Source: Campylorhamphus procurvoides (taxonomy: Eukaryota > Chordata > Aves > Passeriformes > Dendrocolaptidae). Taken from it: 64,000 nucleotides of DNA. The position numbers and the translations under genes were made by a program. Positions 14,193 to 27,500 of this stretch are shown piece after piece. The notes under the pieces are model-generated. The model was given only the letters and a program-made list of their open reading frames with translations, was not told the DNA's origin and made no database searches. Where the stretch lies: NCBI GenBank assembly GCA_013396655.1, contig WBMV01001237.1, forward strand, positions 1,014,716 to 1,078,715. Reading direction: 5' to 3'. The number at the start of each line of letters is the position of its first letter. Positions within the stretch are counted from its first letter, which is position 1.

Positions 14193-17100
14193 AATTTTTT
14201 TAATAATTAAATTTGATTTTACCATTTTGCAAAAAGTGTATGACACTGGACACTGAACATTTAAGCTTTAGAGGAAATTCTTCTGTTCCCTTTGATTCAC
14301 TACAGTGCATAGCCAGTTGGATTGAGGTTATCTTGGCCAATGTTATCCTGAAATAGATGAGAAAATTCTTGTATCCCGAATTCTGCTGGCTGAGCAACAT
14401 CACATTCTATGGGACTGGCAGTTTTTGGCAAAAGAATAATGCTAACAAACAGTTGGGAGGCAGCAACTTCAGCTTCCACAGATGTTTCCACACTGAATAG
14501 CTGCTCAAGGCAGAAGTTTTGATGCTTAAGTGATGAAATGTTTATCTTAACTCAAAATTTAGCTCCTAAAATGCAGAGGTACCTTTTCTAAGTGTTATTC
14601 ATTAAACATAGTCCATTGGCTTATATGACTTGTAACTATATTATTACTATCTTCCATGAAAAACTGATTTGCTGTACTTAGTAAAGCACATAAATGAAAA
14701 TAAAAGTAGTTTTTCAACACAATTGCTAAAAGAGAATATTGAGTTTCAATAGCTTTTCATTTTTTAGTAATAATCACTTTTAAACTGATTTTACAACATT
14801 GTTAATTCAGTAGGATTAAGAGTGATTGAAGATGCTCAAATCTGCAGGACTGTTCACTCAACTACTTTTACTGTATTACATAATGAACATTTCTCCTGGA
14901 ATGCTTTGCAATGTAATATGGGTGGGAATATTTCCCTCTAGACCTAAATCAAAATTATTTTTTTACCTTCCTACTGTGTACTTTAACAGAGCCTTGAGAT
15001 TCATCTATATCTCTCTTTTCTTTCTAAGAACATGATGTAATATTTCTGATTTCTAATCAGAATTAATTGTTCACTCAAGGGGATGTAAGAGAGAGAAGTT
15101 GTAATGATTTATGATAAACATGATAAAAATTGCTATATATAATTTTCCTTTTTGCATGAGGGCACTTTCTTCTAAGGTATTTTCAGAAGAAATATTTACT
15201 AGCCAAATGTTTTGGAAAATTATTAGCTGCTGGTTCAAATCCTATGTATTAAATTCCGTGCTGAACTAAAAAAAGAGCTGTACAGATGTGTGACAAACAA
15301 TCAAGGGCATTTCTGTGTATCTGTTGATCGAGTTCACATTTAATCATCAAATTCTTGGCAAGACTATTTCTGCAACCTGTATCAGTGAAAGATATATGAG
15401 TCTAGAATGGGAGTTTATGAAATTATCTCATTATCTAATTTCAGTAATAAAATAATTGAGTTGTCTAAATGCCTATCAGTGGAAAACCAGTGGAAATGGT
15501 AGATCTGTAGTTATACACAGAAACCTTGACTTGGAATCTCTGAACTGCTCTTCCTTCTGGGTGAAATGGTTGCTTTCTACTAGTTTTTGTTATAATACTC
15601 CCAGGCAGTGATTTCATTTATTAATTATGGAAACCTTTTGCAGGTCTCCCTTTAGCTCCAGCAGCAGAGCAGTTGACTTGCAAAGAAAACACTGTACGTG
15701 ACCAGGTAAACAACTGGAGGGCTCCAGGTGGGTCAGATGTTCAAGTTGCTTGAGGGCTGGAAACAGCAGCTCTGGAAGCAACATCTTGCAGATATTGATA
15801 CATCAGGCAAGGTGGGTGAGGCATTCCAAGAGCATCTGCTTCTCTGGATGGATGGACACACAGATGGAGAAGTTCTGAGTGACTGAACATCGCTGAGGTT
15901 ATCCAGCAAGCTGGCACAGATTTGTTTCCCAGCTAGGAAGCTGTGGTAGGGCTGGAGGCCATTACAGCTGAAAACCTGGAACTGAAGGGGAGGGGGGGGA
16001 AGATAGTAGGGGAATACAAAGAAAACTATATTAATATCATTTTAGAAGGTTAACTTTTAAATTAAAATCTTAAGATAAGTGGCTATAGAGAAAGTTTATA
16101 TATTAGGAAAAAGTAGGACATGGAAAGAAGTACCTTACTTCATTTGCAATCCAAATCAAAGTATGTAAAATGGGGGCTTTTTTTTGCAATTTATGATAGT
16201 CTTAGAAATTAAGACTCATACTACAAACATAAATCATTAAAATGTGACCAAGAAAATAATCATTGCTTGCTTGACAGTGGATGTCACAGGGTAGTATCTG
16301 CTAAATTATAGTCAAATTAATGAAAAGTTGAATTATTTACCTGTTGAATAGCACAATGAATTATTCTTTTGACAAAGGCTAACCATTGCTTCTAATGGCA
16401 TTAGCTTATTCCTTCTACCCCTCCTGATTTCCCAATTTACAAATTCCCTGATTTTTGGCAATTTTTGGTTTTGTACTTAGGCTGTATAATTTAGCATCAT
16501 AAGTAGCTGAGACTGGCAAGCAGTGTGTAACTGATAATGTATCCAGCAATTTCTTTTATATTCTGGGGTAATTGTAAACACAGAATAAAACTGATTATTT
16601 CAGCAAATGTAGCAATAGCCACACAAGTAGGTTTTAATTTTAGATTGTTGGATGTTGCCTGCAGAAAGATGCTGGTGCTCTGTATTGGTTAACCTCTGCT
16701 GAGGATGGAAGGAGCCAGGAACTGCCAGAGCTGCACTTTCTAAAGGTTCCCACGAATCTCTTTGTTTTGCAGCAAATCGTTGGGTTGGATTTGTGTATCG
16801 CCTGCAAGCCCATCACCTCACAGCTGAGTGCTTTATTTATCCCTTCTCTGTGAAAGATGCAGTTTGTTGTCATGTTGGATTGTTAGGACTTTTTACGAGG
16901 TCTCTTAAGGCATAACTCCATTTGGAATAACGTTAAGGTTATTCTGTCCTTAAGGCAGAAGTTGCAGGACTCTGTTTTCACTGAAGCGTGTGTAACGTAG
17001 AGGAAGACGGTGTTGCCAGTGAACTAAATTCTTCAGTGTGGAAGAAAAAGTGTCCCAGTGAGCAGAGTTTTGCTCATTTACTCCCTGCAGAGAAATGACA

Positions 17101-20100
17101 TTTGCTCTCCACAGCATTTTCTCCTGAGAGGACCAGTTATTGGCTCATGTCACAAGCAGTCTACCATTCTTCAGTGATATATTCCTTAAGGCGTACATGG
17201 ATCATTTTCAATACTCAGTAATCCAAATTTCCCTCGTATTGATTGTATGAATGTGGTGGCTGTGAGAACAGAAATTGTTCTTGGGTATGTGTTAAAGTTC
17301 ATGTGGTTCTCCTGCTGATGCAGCGCTGCGAGGTGTTGCTCCCACTAAGTGCTGTGTGTGTACGTAGAGACATATATATATTTACATGAATAAAAGACTT
17401 CAGTGGCCTTCTACTATTAATTAGCTGACCCTAATTCTATCCAGATCTCTGCCACTGGTACAGACTTGCAGAGTCTGTCTAGATAAACAGGATATCAATA
17501 GATAAGCAGAATGGCAAAAGTCCCTCTTCTTCCTTTACCCACTGCAGCTGGTTTGAGGGTAAGTAGCAGACAAGATATACAAATGATAGACAGTATTATA
17601 TTAGCTTATCTATTATTATATATATATTATTATTATGTATTGTTATTATATACAGGCTAAATTTTTGGTGCTTTTAGAATGATTAAAGCAACTAAGTTCA
17701 AGACATGCTGAGGGGTAAGAATTTAGAACGGAAAAGTGATGTTAAAATTTGATGGCAAGCACAGGGAACCTCCCCACATCGCCACTGTCCCCCTGTTATT
17801 GGAGTTCTCTGGTGACATTCCATTTGTTTCACTTCTAGAATAAAACTTCTATGTAAAGTTTTAGTATTAGTGCTCTATTTTGCTTTCTGAAGGAGCCCTT
17901 GCAGATGTTAACTGTGTAAGAATGTAGTGAAATGCTCTGGTAGCTGTTGTGTGGAGCAAACCCCATTAGTTTGGCTGGGGCCAAGTGACAGCTCAGTGTC
18001 ACACACAGTGAGCCACAGTCAGCTGGCACTGGCATTGCTGTCACTGAGGCACTTCTGTATTGCAATACAGTCCAGAATAGAGCACAAGAGGAAAAATAAA
18101 TAATTGAAAAATAATACAAAAGATTAAGAAGGTAACCCATTTGTGAACTTACTCCAGTCTGGGCTCATGGCTTTTTTATCCTTCCTGGTTAAATATACTA
18201 AGCCAACTGTTCTGGTACTTTGCACAGTACATTAAACAACTTAATCATACTGTCCTCTCTTGCATTAATAAATTTAGCGTTTGTATTCCTGAAGCAGCTG
18301 TTTTCTTCTCTTGCTCTACTTTAGTTCTTCTTCAGAATACAAATTCCAGCTCATTTCCATTTTTTCCAGACCTAACACTTTAAAAGTTTTGTTCTCCTGT
18401 TTGGTTTTTAACTCTCTAGACCAATAATTGCTGCTTTGAGGGCCACTGGTTTATTTTTCAAATAAATATTCCCTTTGCTGTTAAATATTTCCCAGCATTC
18501 TTGGTCATCCTTCTGGTATTCTGGGACAATATGTTTGAGACAAAAGAGCTTGTTCCTTTTCTTGAGTTTTACAATAGTGATTGCTTTCATGCAGAACGAA
18601 TTGCCCCATTTTCACAGGTAAGTCCTCCTTGTTGGACCTCAGTTTTTACACATCAAAGAATAAGACAGACTATAGAGATAGTACTTTTAAGATGGGAATT
18701 AGTAGGGTCTGTGCTTTGTCCTTCAGAAAACCTTGGATCTAAACTGTCATGAATTTGGCAGTTGAAAATTTTCGTTCTAGTTGCAGATGTTGCTGTTTCC
18801 CCCAACTGCAGAATGAACTACTGCAGTGAAATCTGCTTGTCTTTAAAATCTGAAAAAGATTGCCTAGAGGTGGTGAGTTTAAATGTTAGGCTTAGATCAA
18901 GTAACTTAAAATGAGTATTATTTTATCAAGACTTTTTTTTATATGTTTGGTTTTTTAAAACCTGGGCTTGTAAAGACTGGGAGTGCATGAGGAGATCAGA
19001 TGTGCCACAGCCAGGACAGGTGATGCCAAGATTCCAGCTGACCAAAGGGATATCCCAAATATCATGCTCAGAAATTAAAGCTCAGAATAAAAGGAAGAAG
19101 GGAGAATGTTCAGAATTATATAATTTGTCTTCCCAACCAACTGTTACATTGGTAGATCTCTGCTTTCTAGAACAGTGGTCTGGGAAGTCTCACCTGATCC
19201 ATCTGAAAATGTCATTGCACGGATCCTCGTGACAAACTCCTGTTGTCACCTGGCCAGCCACTAAACACCCTGTGAAAGGGATTTGATTCCAGCCTGTGAG
19301 TGTTACTGTATGCCAAGATGATGATTTGTTTTATCATTCTTTTGAACAAGCAGTGTCTGTGCAGAAAGGGCGAGCCCAGGATGCAGCTGAGGAACCACAC
19401 AACAGGTTAGAGATTCATTTTGTAGCACTGCTTTGCTTTAACCCACTACAGAAACAGACTGCTGACTACAGCTTGAGCCTGCATTTTTAATATGCTTACT
19501 GCAGTGAATGTTGTGTGACAACGTCTGAAGGTGCAGGAAGGAGCAATTTAGCAGGAATTGCTTGTACTTTTGTTTTAAACCCAGTCTTCCAGGAGTTTTG
19601 CATACCATTGCCAGGCCAAAACATCATTTGAACGCTGTAGGAATTAACACAACCTGCTCCACAAAGACCTTAAGGAAGCTGTCTAAAGTTCTAACACAAC
19701 TAAAGCTTGAGGAAAAAACTTCTGCAAACACTGCAGGATACTGCAAATGGCAGCACTGGAATCTATTTTATTTTAGCTGACTCCTTTCTAGTGCTCTCCC
19801 GTTATTTTTCTTCAGATCCTGCTTTTGTGTACTACACAAAGGGAAGCGTATGTTTTGTTTATTGCCCTTACTGTGCCAGCAAACATGCAGAATAAGAATG
19901 ACTGATGTTCTGTGAGCTTTCTTATCTTTCATGATATGATTTCTTTAACAGCCATTCTAAGCCTTCTCCCTACATATTTTTGGTGCTGAGTGCAATTCAT
20001 CATTTCACATCTTTTTTTTCTTACTGCCTTCTCTGCATCTTCTACTTTTTCTTGCTTAGAGGACAGCAAAGTTGTAACAATCATTGTTAAGAAAAGGAAA

Positions 20101-22029
20101 GGAAATGAGAGCTTTGATTATTGTTAATATTTTATCACAGCAGATATTTAACAAACCTTTACTAGAAACCTGCAATTCCTTTATCAGCTTGTTGTTAAGG
20201 AAAGCCTTGGGTCTGAGAGTCTTTCTCCCATTGGCCCCCTTACCCTTCTGCCCCCTCCCCAAAATAATTGAGGGGGACAGAAGGTTTCAGTCTGGTCTAA
20301 GAAGAACCATACTTGTAAAGGAGTGACTGATTTGTATTTCATTCTGCTTTTTAATTCCTTGTTTCCTAGACTGAGTGTTCCCTTATGAATTCCTGTAAGT
20401 GGGAAGGTTCTGATGCTACCTGTTGGCTGGACAACTGGAATGCCTCCCTCAAACTTAATTTACAGTAAGCCACTTCATAACCAGAATTTCCCAGTAAGTG
20501 TCAGTTTGCTGTGCTGAATTTTGCCATTGATAAAAAGGTGAAGGCATTTTAATTGTATTATGCTACTCATAGATCAAGCTTTCAATAGGACTGAATTGAT
20601 GCAGAGATTTTTAGAGAGGAAGAGTGACAGTGCTTATACTGAGGAGGTTAAAAAGCCCAACTTCCCATTATAAAGTCATTTTACTGGCTTAGGAGGTCAC
20701 TACCTGTGGAAAGAAGTTACAGCAAAGGGTGTCAGTGGAAAGGAATGAGTTGGAGTGATTTTTATGGGAGGCACACAGCAGGTCAGCAGGAGAGTGAGGA
20801 ATAAATTTCAAGTCTTGTGAGTCTCAGCCCAATGTCTTTGCTGCAAATTCTGCTGTTCTGGAAATCTCATTACTTACTGAAGGGAGTAGAAGGTGAAAGT
20901 TGTGCTGTACACACCGTGCCAGGTGACAATCACTGTGCTCTGGTTCAAAACAGCCCTAAACACTGTATTAGGCCTAATTAACCTTGACCTATCTCTGATT
21001 ACAAGAGAATCCATGAAAGATGAAATGTCACCTGTGCTAGCATTTTGTGGTCTCTTCTGAAATAGGCACATGTGGAGTCATGGGAGAGCTGTGAGCAGCC
21101 CCTGAGAGCAGGAGGAATGCATCACTCGCTGAAGGGCTGGGTTGGGAGGGGCAATTCTGCAGAATTCTCTCAGGTTTCCTAGTTCTCAAGATTTGAGGAG
21201 TGTTTTCTTTTTCTTCATTAGGAAATACTGCCTATTGTGTCTTCTATTTGTTTTTTCTTTGAGCCATCACTATTTTTGTTTCAAAAACATCCCATTGTCT
21301 TTCCAAACAATTTTTTTCCCCTTTACCCAATTTTCTTTTCCCCTTCACCACTTGTAAATTACTCGGAATGTGGTGTTTTGTTTTGTAAACCAAAACCATA
21401 ACTTGTGGTTATTCTGCAAAGAACACTTTAAAGTTACAGAAGGAGTTACAAATGTGTCACTCTTTATTTAGACAAAATGTATAAACATGCTTACTAAAAT
21501 AACTTAAAAATCAGCTAAAATGCTTGTTCCTTTCTCAGATTTACAGCACATCGTCTAAAGTGCAGTGGGTAGATGAGCTGGGAAAAGGTCTGGCTGAGAC
21601 TGTGTAAAGAGTCTAATACAAAATGTGGAAAAGCTTGTCTAGCTTTTATTAATGCCACCTTCTCACTTTGTCCCTCGTCCATCCCAGAAGGCCAATCTGT
21701 AAGTGCAGACAGACAACTGTGAAACAATTTGCAGCTGGCTGGCAGGCTGCAAAAAACCATCCTGAATACCTAAAGTTTAGATAAAAAAAAGAATTTTAAA
21801 GTCAATTCTACTACACCACCAAGGTCATAGGACAGACCAGACTAAAAAAGTATTCAATCATAGCTTAGAATACTCAGAAATGATGACTTTCTTAATTGGA
21901 ATTGAGATACATCATTTTGTATCAGATGAAAGACTTAACACACTTTTTTTTAGGGACGAGCTTTCCCATATACTAACGTATTTGGAGATACTTTGGTGGA
22001 TATATTGAACAGCTGGGATAGAAGAACAT
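14193..22029. other. AT-rich noncoding DNA, no gene recognised
   Basis: No ORF here exceeds about 101 codons (minus strand, 17835-18140), and none shows a domain. Contents I can name are a TAT/TA-rich simple tract at 17610-17652, a short G run near 15991, and a mildly GC-richer patch at 15660-15990 of unknown origin. A sequence matching a Pol III B box occurs at 15232 but does not fold as a tRNA. Confidence 0.6.
17610..17652. repeat. TAT/TA-rich simple repeat
   Basis: Imperfect TAT and TA units make up nearly the whole tract, with only an isolated G and C. It is a typical AT microsatellite and may act as a local melting site. Nothing else supports a role. Confidence 0.7.
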
Positions 22030-22400
22030 GGAATCCCAGAATGGTCTGGGTTGGAAGGGACCTTAAAACCCATCTCATTCCAACCCTCTGCCATGGGCAG
22101 GGACATCTCCCACTAGATCTGGTTGCTCCAAGGTCCATCCAACCTGGCACTGGACACTTCCAGGCATGGGGCAGCCCCAGCTTCTCTGGGCAACCTGTGC
22201 CAGTGTCTCAGCACTCTCACAGGAAATAAGTTCTTCCTAATATCTAACCTAAACTTGCCCTCTGTCAGTTTAAAACCATTCCCCTTGTCCTGTCACTGCC
22301 TGCCCATAAAAAAAGTCCCTCTCTGCTTTTTATAAGCCCCTCTAAGACACTGTAAGGCCACAATGAGAACATGGAGAACATTCATTCTAGTTCAGCTGGA
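22030..22400 (-). mobile_element. CR1 LINE 3' fragment (truncated, minus orientation)
   Basis: Read on the minus strand, this follows the avian CR1 3' end in order: an AGGACAAGGGG block, AAGTTTAGGTTAGATATTAG, a CTGGCACAGGTTGCCCAGAG block, GCTGCCCCATGCCTGG, the GGTTGGA block, CTAGTGGGAGATGTCCCTG, a GGGTTGGAA block, and CCTTCCAACCCAGACCATTC. The terminal ATTCTRTG repeats are reduced to about one imperfect unit. Only roughly the last 350 bases of a 4-5 kb element are present, so there is no reverse transcriptase or endonuclease ORF. The start at the distal (5') side is fuzzy between about 22365 and 22400. 5' truncation is normal for this family. Confidence 0.93.
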
Positions 22401-24209
22401 GACAGCCCTGATCACCCACAAAGCATGGATGAAAAGAAACAGTTATAAGAATTAAAGCAGTTTTAGAGACCAAGAGGTTTCTGACATCTCTGTGCTTCCC
22501 TTCTGAGTACCATAATAAATTATGTTTGCAGGGAGGGGATGAGAACTGGGTTGATAATCATAATTCCTGGTGGTGACCAGTCTATCAGGAGGTTTTTTGT
22601 TGCTTTCTCTTGCTATCAGAAATGTAACAACGTTAAGAAGTTTCAAGAGGAAGATGGACCAGAGAAAACCAACATGTAAGTTTAAATTCCTACATAGTAA
22701 AACTATACGCAAATGTACAGACATGAAAACTGTTAAAATTTATCACCAGTAATACTAGAGATGATTATATGTGGCACCTGCTTCAGAACATACCTGTGAA
22801 ACAGGAATTACCATCTAAATGATTAAATCTCCCACAGAGATGATGGAATGTATTTATTAAGTAGCTGACAAGCTGATAACAGAGACTGATATAACTGTGA
22901 CTTCAGGTTTGTCACTTTAAAATAACAATACTACATAAACATTATACATGAACATAAGCCTGAGAATTGTTGAGGTTTTTCTGTTTGTTTCATTGCTTAC
23001 TTGTTTTTTGATTTTAACAAAGAACAGATATAAATTACATGTCCTGGAAAAAATTTAGATTGGAAACTGCTTCCTTACCTATTAGACAAGGAAGTAGAAT
23101 TACCACTGAGGAGGATGAGTCAGAGCAAAATTCATTAATTTAAAATGAAATGCATCGCTTTATGGAGGTTTATATGACACAGTTGCCTACAGCAATGGAG
23201 GGCTGTATTTGGTGGGCCTGATGCAATTTTGGGAATATAAATAGACATGGAATGCAGCTGCTGTTTTAGTAGAGAAGGGGCCCAGATATAATACTGGTTT
23301 TGTGTTTCTAATGTAACTCTATTCAGATATAATTCTATTTTTGTATTCCTGTTGTGTTAGATATTGCTCAACCCAACACTATATATGCATAAACACACCT
23401 AGCCCTTGAAAAAGACAACTTGTTTCAGGATGCATCTTGGTTCATTAGGATGTTGAGGAAGGGATGGTGTTTCACACGCACGACTCTGTGTCATCCCTGA
23501 AAGGGCCATAACAGACATTACTAGATGAATTCTCTTCTGTTTTCTCCTCCTTCTTCCCATGGGAGGTAATCATGGCTTGGTTCTGTTTCCTGCCACATAA
23601 AAAACCCCTAAACCAGGCCAGGGGTTTACCAGAAAAAGAGATGGAGATTTTTGCACATTCACTCCCAAAATCTAAGTGGCCCACTGAGAAGTTTAAAATG
23701 CTGGCATAAATGCACTAGGCTTCAGTGAATTATGCCTGCATCTATAGCTCCCAAAGCTTTTCAGTTTCCCAGAAAGAGGAGGAAAAAAGGTCTCTGGCTG
23801 AATAAAACTAACATTTCACCAAATGCTGGTTGATCAATAGGCTGTGGGTGTGTAAGCATATCTGTCCATTCATGTGCTTATGTCTGAAGTAAAAGTTATA
23901 GGCAAACACTTGGCCGGAATTTTTTTCAAGATCAGTTTCATCAGAAAGCGACAATTTATTAAAAGGTTTTAAGAAAAGGTCAGGTTCTGATAAAGCTTCA
24001 GAAGTGAAGTTATTTCGGGTCCAGCATGATTACCTGATAATGAGAGAGTGAACAGGCTGGTTCTCATGGCATTCATTAAGGGGTGAGAGAAGGAAGATCT
24101 TAGGTCTGATTTAATGGCTATTCCTGTCTTCTCCCTCAGAAAACTTCAGGTTAGCCGAAATACAGAAGGGGAGTAAAAAATAAATTATCTTTACATAGTT
24201 ACCTTGCAG
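22401..24209. other. Unique AT-rich spacer between two opposed CR1 copies
   Basis: No gene is recognised. It holds one exon-like segment at 22620-22675, with a pyrimidine tract and AG before it and GTAAGT after it, which is described in the findings. Otherwise it is ordinary AT-rich DNA with a few T-rich runs. Confidence 0.55.
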
Positions 24210-24500
24210 CAAGGAACTTTTTACACGGGCATGTAGTGCCAGGACAAGGGGGGATGGCTTCGAAGAGTCAGAGAGTAAGTTTAGGTTAGATATCAGGGGA
24301 AAATCCTTTGAGCATGGGGATGCCCTGGCACAGGGTGCCCAGAGAAGCTGTGGCTGCCCCATCCCAGGCAGTGTCCAAGGCCAGGTTGGACGGGGCTTGG
24401 AGCAACCTGGACTAGTGGAAGGTGTCCCTGTTTGTGACAGGGGGTTGGAACTGGATGATCCTTAAGGTCCTCTCCAACCTAGGCCATTCCAACTCCAGTC
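24210..24500 (+). mobile_element. CR1 LINE 3' fragment (truncated, plus orientation)
   Basis: In plus orientation the CR1 3' landmarks run in order: GGCATGTAGTGCCAGGACAA, a TAAGTTTAGGTTAGATATCA block, CCCTGGCACAGGGTGCCCAG, AGAAGCTGTGGCTGCCCCAT, GTCCAAGGCCAGGTTGGA, CTAGTGGAAGGTGTCCCTG, GGGGGTTGGAACTGGATGAT and TCTCCAACCTAGGCCATTCC. The terminal octamer repeats are eroded. The copy is close in sequence to the minus-oriented CR1 about 1.8 kb upstream, so both probably belong to related subfamilies. It has no coding capacity. Confidence 0.93.
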
Positions 24501-27500
24501 ATAACCCCTCCTTCCCTTCCATCACTCCCCCAGTTCATTCTTTTACAGCAGTTTGATGTTCATTATTGCCTCTTTGGCAGTGAAAGGGATAATTTCATGA
24601 ATGGATAGGGAAGTTCTCAGTGCAGACCAAGGTCACTGACCCTGGAACAGCAATACACATCAGTCTCAGGTGGCAGCTGCTTCTACATTAACAGTAAAAA
24701 GCCTTCCCCTTCCCTTCCTTGCTCCATTCTGTCCAAACAGGTTTGCTCTGTGCATGCTGAAATGGGGAGTTCTGAGTGTTCTCCAACTTTTCATGTGCAA
24801 TCAAAAGTAAAATCCCCTGTTTTTGTGTGTCACTGCAAAGCTTCTGTTTGTGACTGGCGAGAGCACCAGTGTTTGGTTAAGGATGCAGTCAGAGTGCCAG
24901 CACAGCTTGTTAGACCACTGCAGTGAAGAACTGTTCTCTTAGGCAAGAGGTAAATAATAGATTCAGGTATGGATTTTTCTCTTATTTCATCTTTCTTAGA
25001 TATCTTTATTTTAAGAGGCAACCATGTAATGCCTTTACACTATAAAAGTCAAAGTGAAAATACTGGTAAAAGAACTCAGTGGTGTTTGAAAGTACCTACT
25101 ACAACTTGCCAGCATCTGAATTTCTGTCAGGTGTCTCCATGTATTTGATTTCTGCCTTTAGCAGCTGTTTCAAGTCAGAGGTCTTGACTTGTATAATTTA
25201 GTACTGATTTGTAACTGGGATGCACATGTGTTCCAGCAAACTTAATATCCAACTCAGAGGTCATAATTACCCTGTGCTCAGCTTCCCAGTTACAGAGCTG
25301 CAGTCTCCTTTACATGCAGCACAGTTACTGTGCTCCTTCTTTTGCTAGAGACAAGAAGGTGTCCTTATATTTAAAAATAAATCCTCTAATTTGCTGCTGA
25401 AGGAATAACAAATTAAGCCAACTTTGCACTAGAAATACCGTATATTTTTTTGCATCAGAAAGACTAAGTGTTAATAGGGAATATTTTGGCATGTGTCTTA
25501 AGATATTAGGAGTTTAGTAATGACAAAAAGGGCCAAAAAATATCCAAGAGAGAGCACTGTAGTAGATCGCTTTCACAAAGGTGGTAGGGAGGCCATAACA
25601 GTGTGTTTCTTAAATGAAGGGAGAAATAAGTGCCATGATAAAAGCAGAGCCAGGAGCACATGTTATTAGTCTTTGTGGCTGTTTGCACGCTTCATTAGAG
25701 CACAAAGCAAGACCAATAACTGAAAGCTATGCTGACAGAGTTATAGAAATTTGTGAGCCTGTCATTATCAAAGCTCATGCAGGTCTCCATGGTGTGGGCA
25801 ATTATGAATTTGTAATATTTTGTATTGGTGCAAAAGCTGAAGTAGTGAATGGTAATACACATTTATAGGCAAATGCTATCAACAGTGTCAGACTTTCAGA
25901 ATTTTAAAAATACCCATAGGCAAAGTGATGGATGGTTGCAATTTATTTCTTTTTAGGGTGAACTTAAAAGCTTTTTTAATCCTTTGCTGCTGCTTCTGCA
26001 TTCTTTCTCTCCACCTCTCCTGCATGTTCAAACGAAAATACCACATGACAGAAGTTTAAGTGTACATTTCTAATCTCTGTAACTGAACAGCTGCAGAGGA
26101 CTTTAAGGGCATCAACTTCCATTTTTGGAATACCCAGATGATGGAGACATACACTGCATCAAGTCAGGCTTCATAACCTTTGTCCCTCTTAGAAAAACAA
26201 GAAATCCTTTTAGAATATAAATGGGCTTTGGCTGCAGTGGGGTTTGGCAAGTGTTCCTGACTGCCACAGCACATTTGTAGCTAAACTGACAGTGCAGATT
26301 CTCTGAACATCCAAGCACAGCCAGGTTTATCACATCCTCATTCTTGATGTTTGTAAATTAGTTTTGCTTCTCTCTAATAAAAATCCTTGTAGCAGAACCA
26401 AGTATTCAGCAATTCTATGACAGGAGACACTATTATTTTGGAAGCACAGCTATTTTTCTTCAAATTATCTTGTTGACAAGAGGAAAACCGTGCTGAAGTC
26501 ACTCAGAATGTTTCTTGTTACATGACAAAAAAACCTACTCTCTCACTTGCAATTTTCACATACTGTGCTTTTGTGGATGAAAGAACTTTATACACTGACA
26601 TCTCCATGCCACTCACATCTTTATATCTCTAAAATATCAAACTATAGGTCAGTTTCTGAAAACAATTCCAGGACTGCTGAAGGCTCAAAAATATTGTCCA
26701 ATCTTTGGGTTGACATCCTTCTCATTTTAAAGGTTTAAACTTCTTCAAACTGTTGGTGTAAACTTCCCATAACAACAGAAGACAAAAATAAAGATGCCCA
26801 TATGTGTTATACAAGATTTAAGCTCTATCCCTCTGAATTAGATTAAGCTAAACTCAAATTGACATTGTTGCTTCATTTTTAAGTGCTCTGCTGGTGGATT
26901 CATGTTATGACGCACTACAATTTAATACCAGAGAAGAAAACAGTATTCAATTAGTTTATCTGCTTTCACAAAGAGAAAGCAGAAGAATGGATGGCATTTA
27001 CTTTTAGTTAAAAACCTCTAGACTATTTTGAAGTGTGTAGAAACTTTCTACAAGTGCCACTGACTGAAAAAAACTACTGCCATGCAGGAGGAGCACTGCC
27101 CTCCCCTTCCAGCAGCCTTCTCAAACCCTACAGTCCTTCCCAAATATATAATGGCAGTTGTACCTGCACACAGCAAAAATAAATGTCTGTGGCTCCATAA
27201 ATTGCCAAAAAAAGGAAAAAAAAGAGGCCCTAGCAACCCCCCATGCCCCAAATTCACACATTTCTGCAGCACATCCCAGCTGCAGCCACCAGAAAGCTGC
27301 ACAGAGAGCAGAGAGGGATGGAGTGATGTTTTTTGTTTTGAAGCACAAGCTTACATAAAAGGTTAGACATTGTGCAGTTTTGTCCCTTTTCCATTATTTT
27401 AAGTGCAGTGTTGTTTTCCAGCCCTCCAAAGAAAAGCTATTGTAAGCCATACCCCTTCCCTGGGAAGTGCTGCAGCAATGCTCTGGAGCAGAGAGCCTGA

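Noticed and set aside
13736..14194. ORF of 152 codons on the minus strand and several overlapping ones
   Set aside because: They coincide with the GC-rich LTR-like repeat and read across it in several frames, so they reflect composition.
15199..15242. Possible tRNA or SINE promoter: B-box match GGTTCAAATCC with an A-box-like word upstream
   Set aside because: The flanking bases do not form a T-arm stem, no acceptor or anticodon stem can be drawn, and there is no SINE body downstream.
27062..27352. Overlapping ORFs on both strands in a GC-richer patch
   Set aside because: Four frames are open over the same interval, which is the signature of composition and not of a gene.
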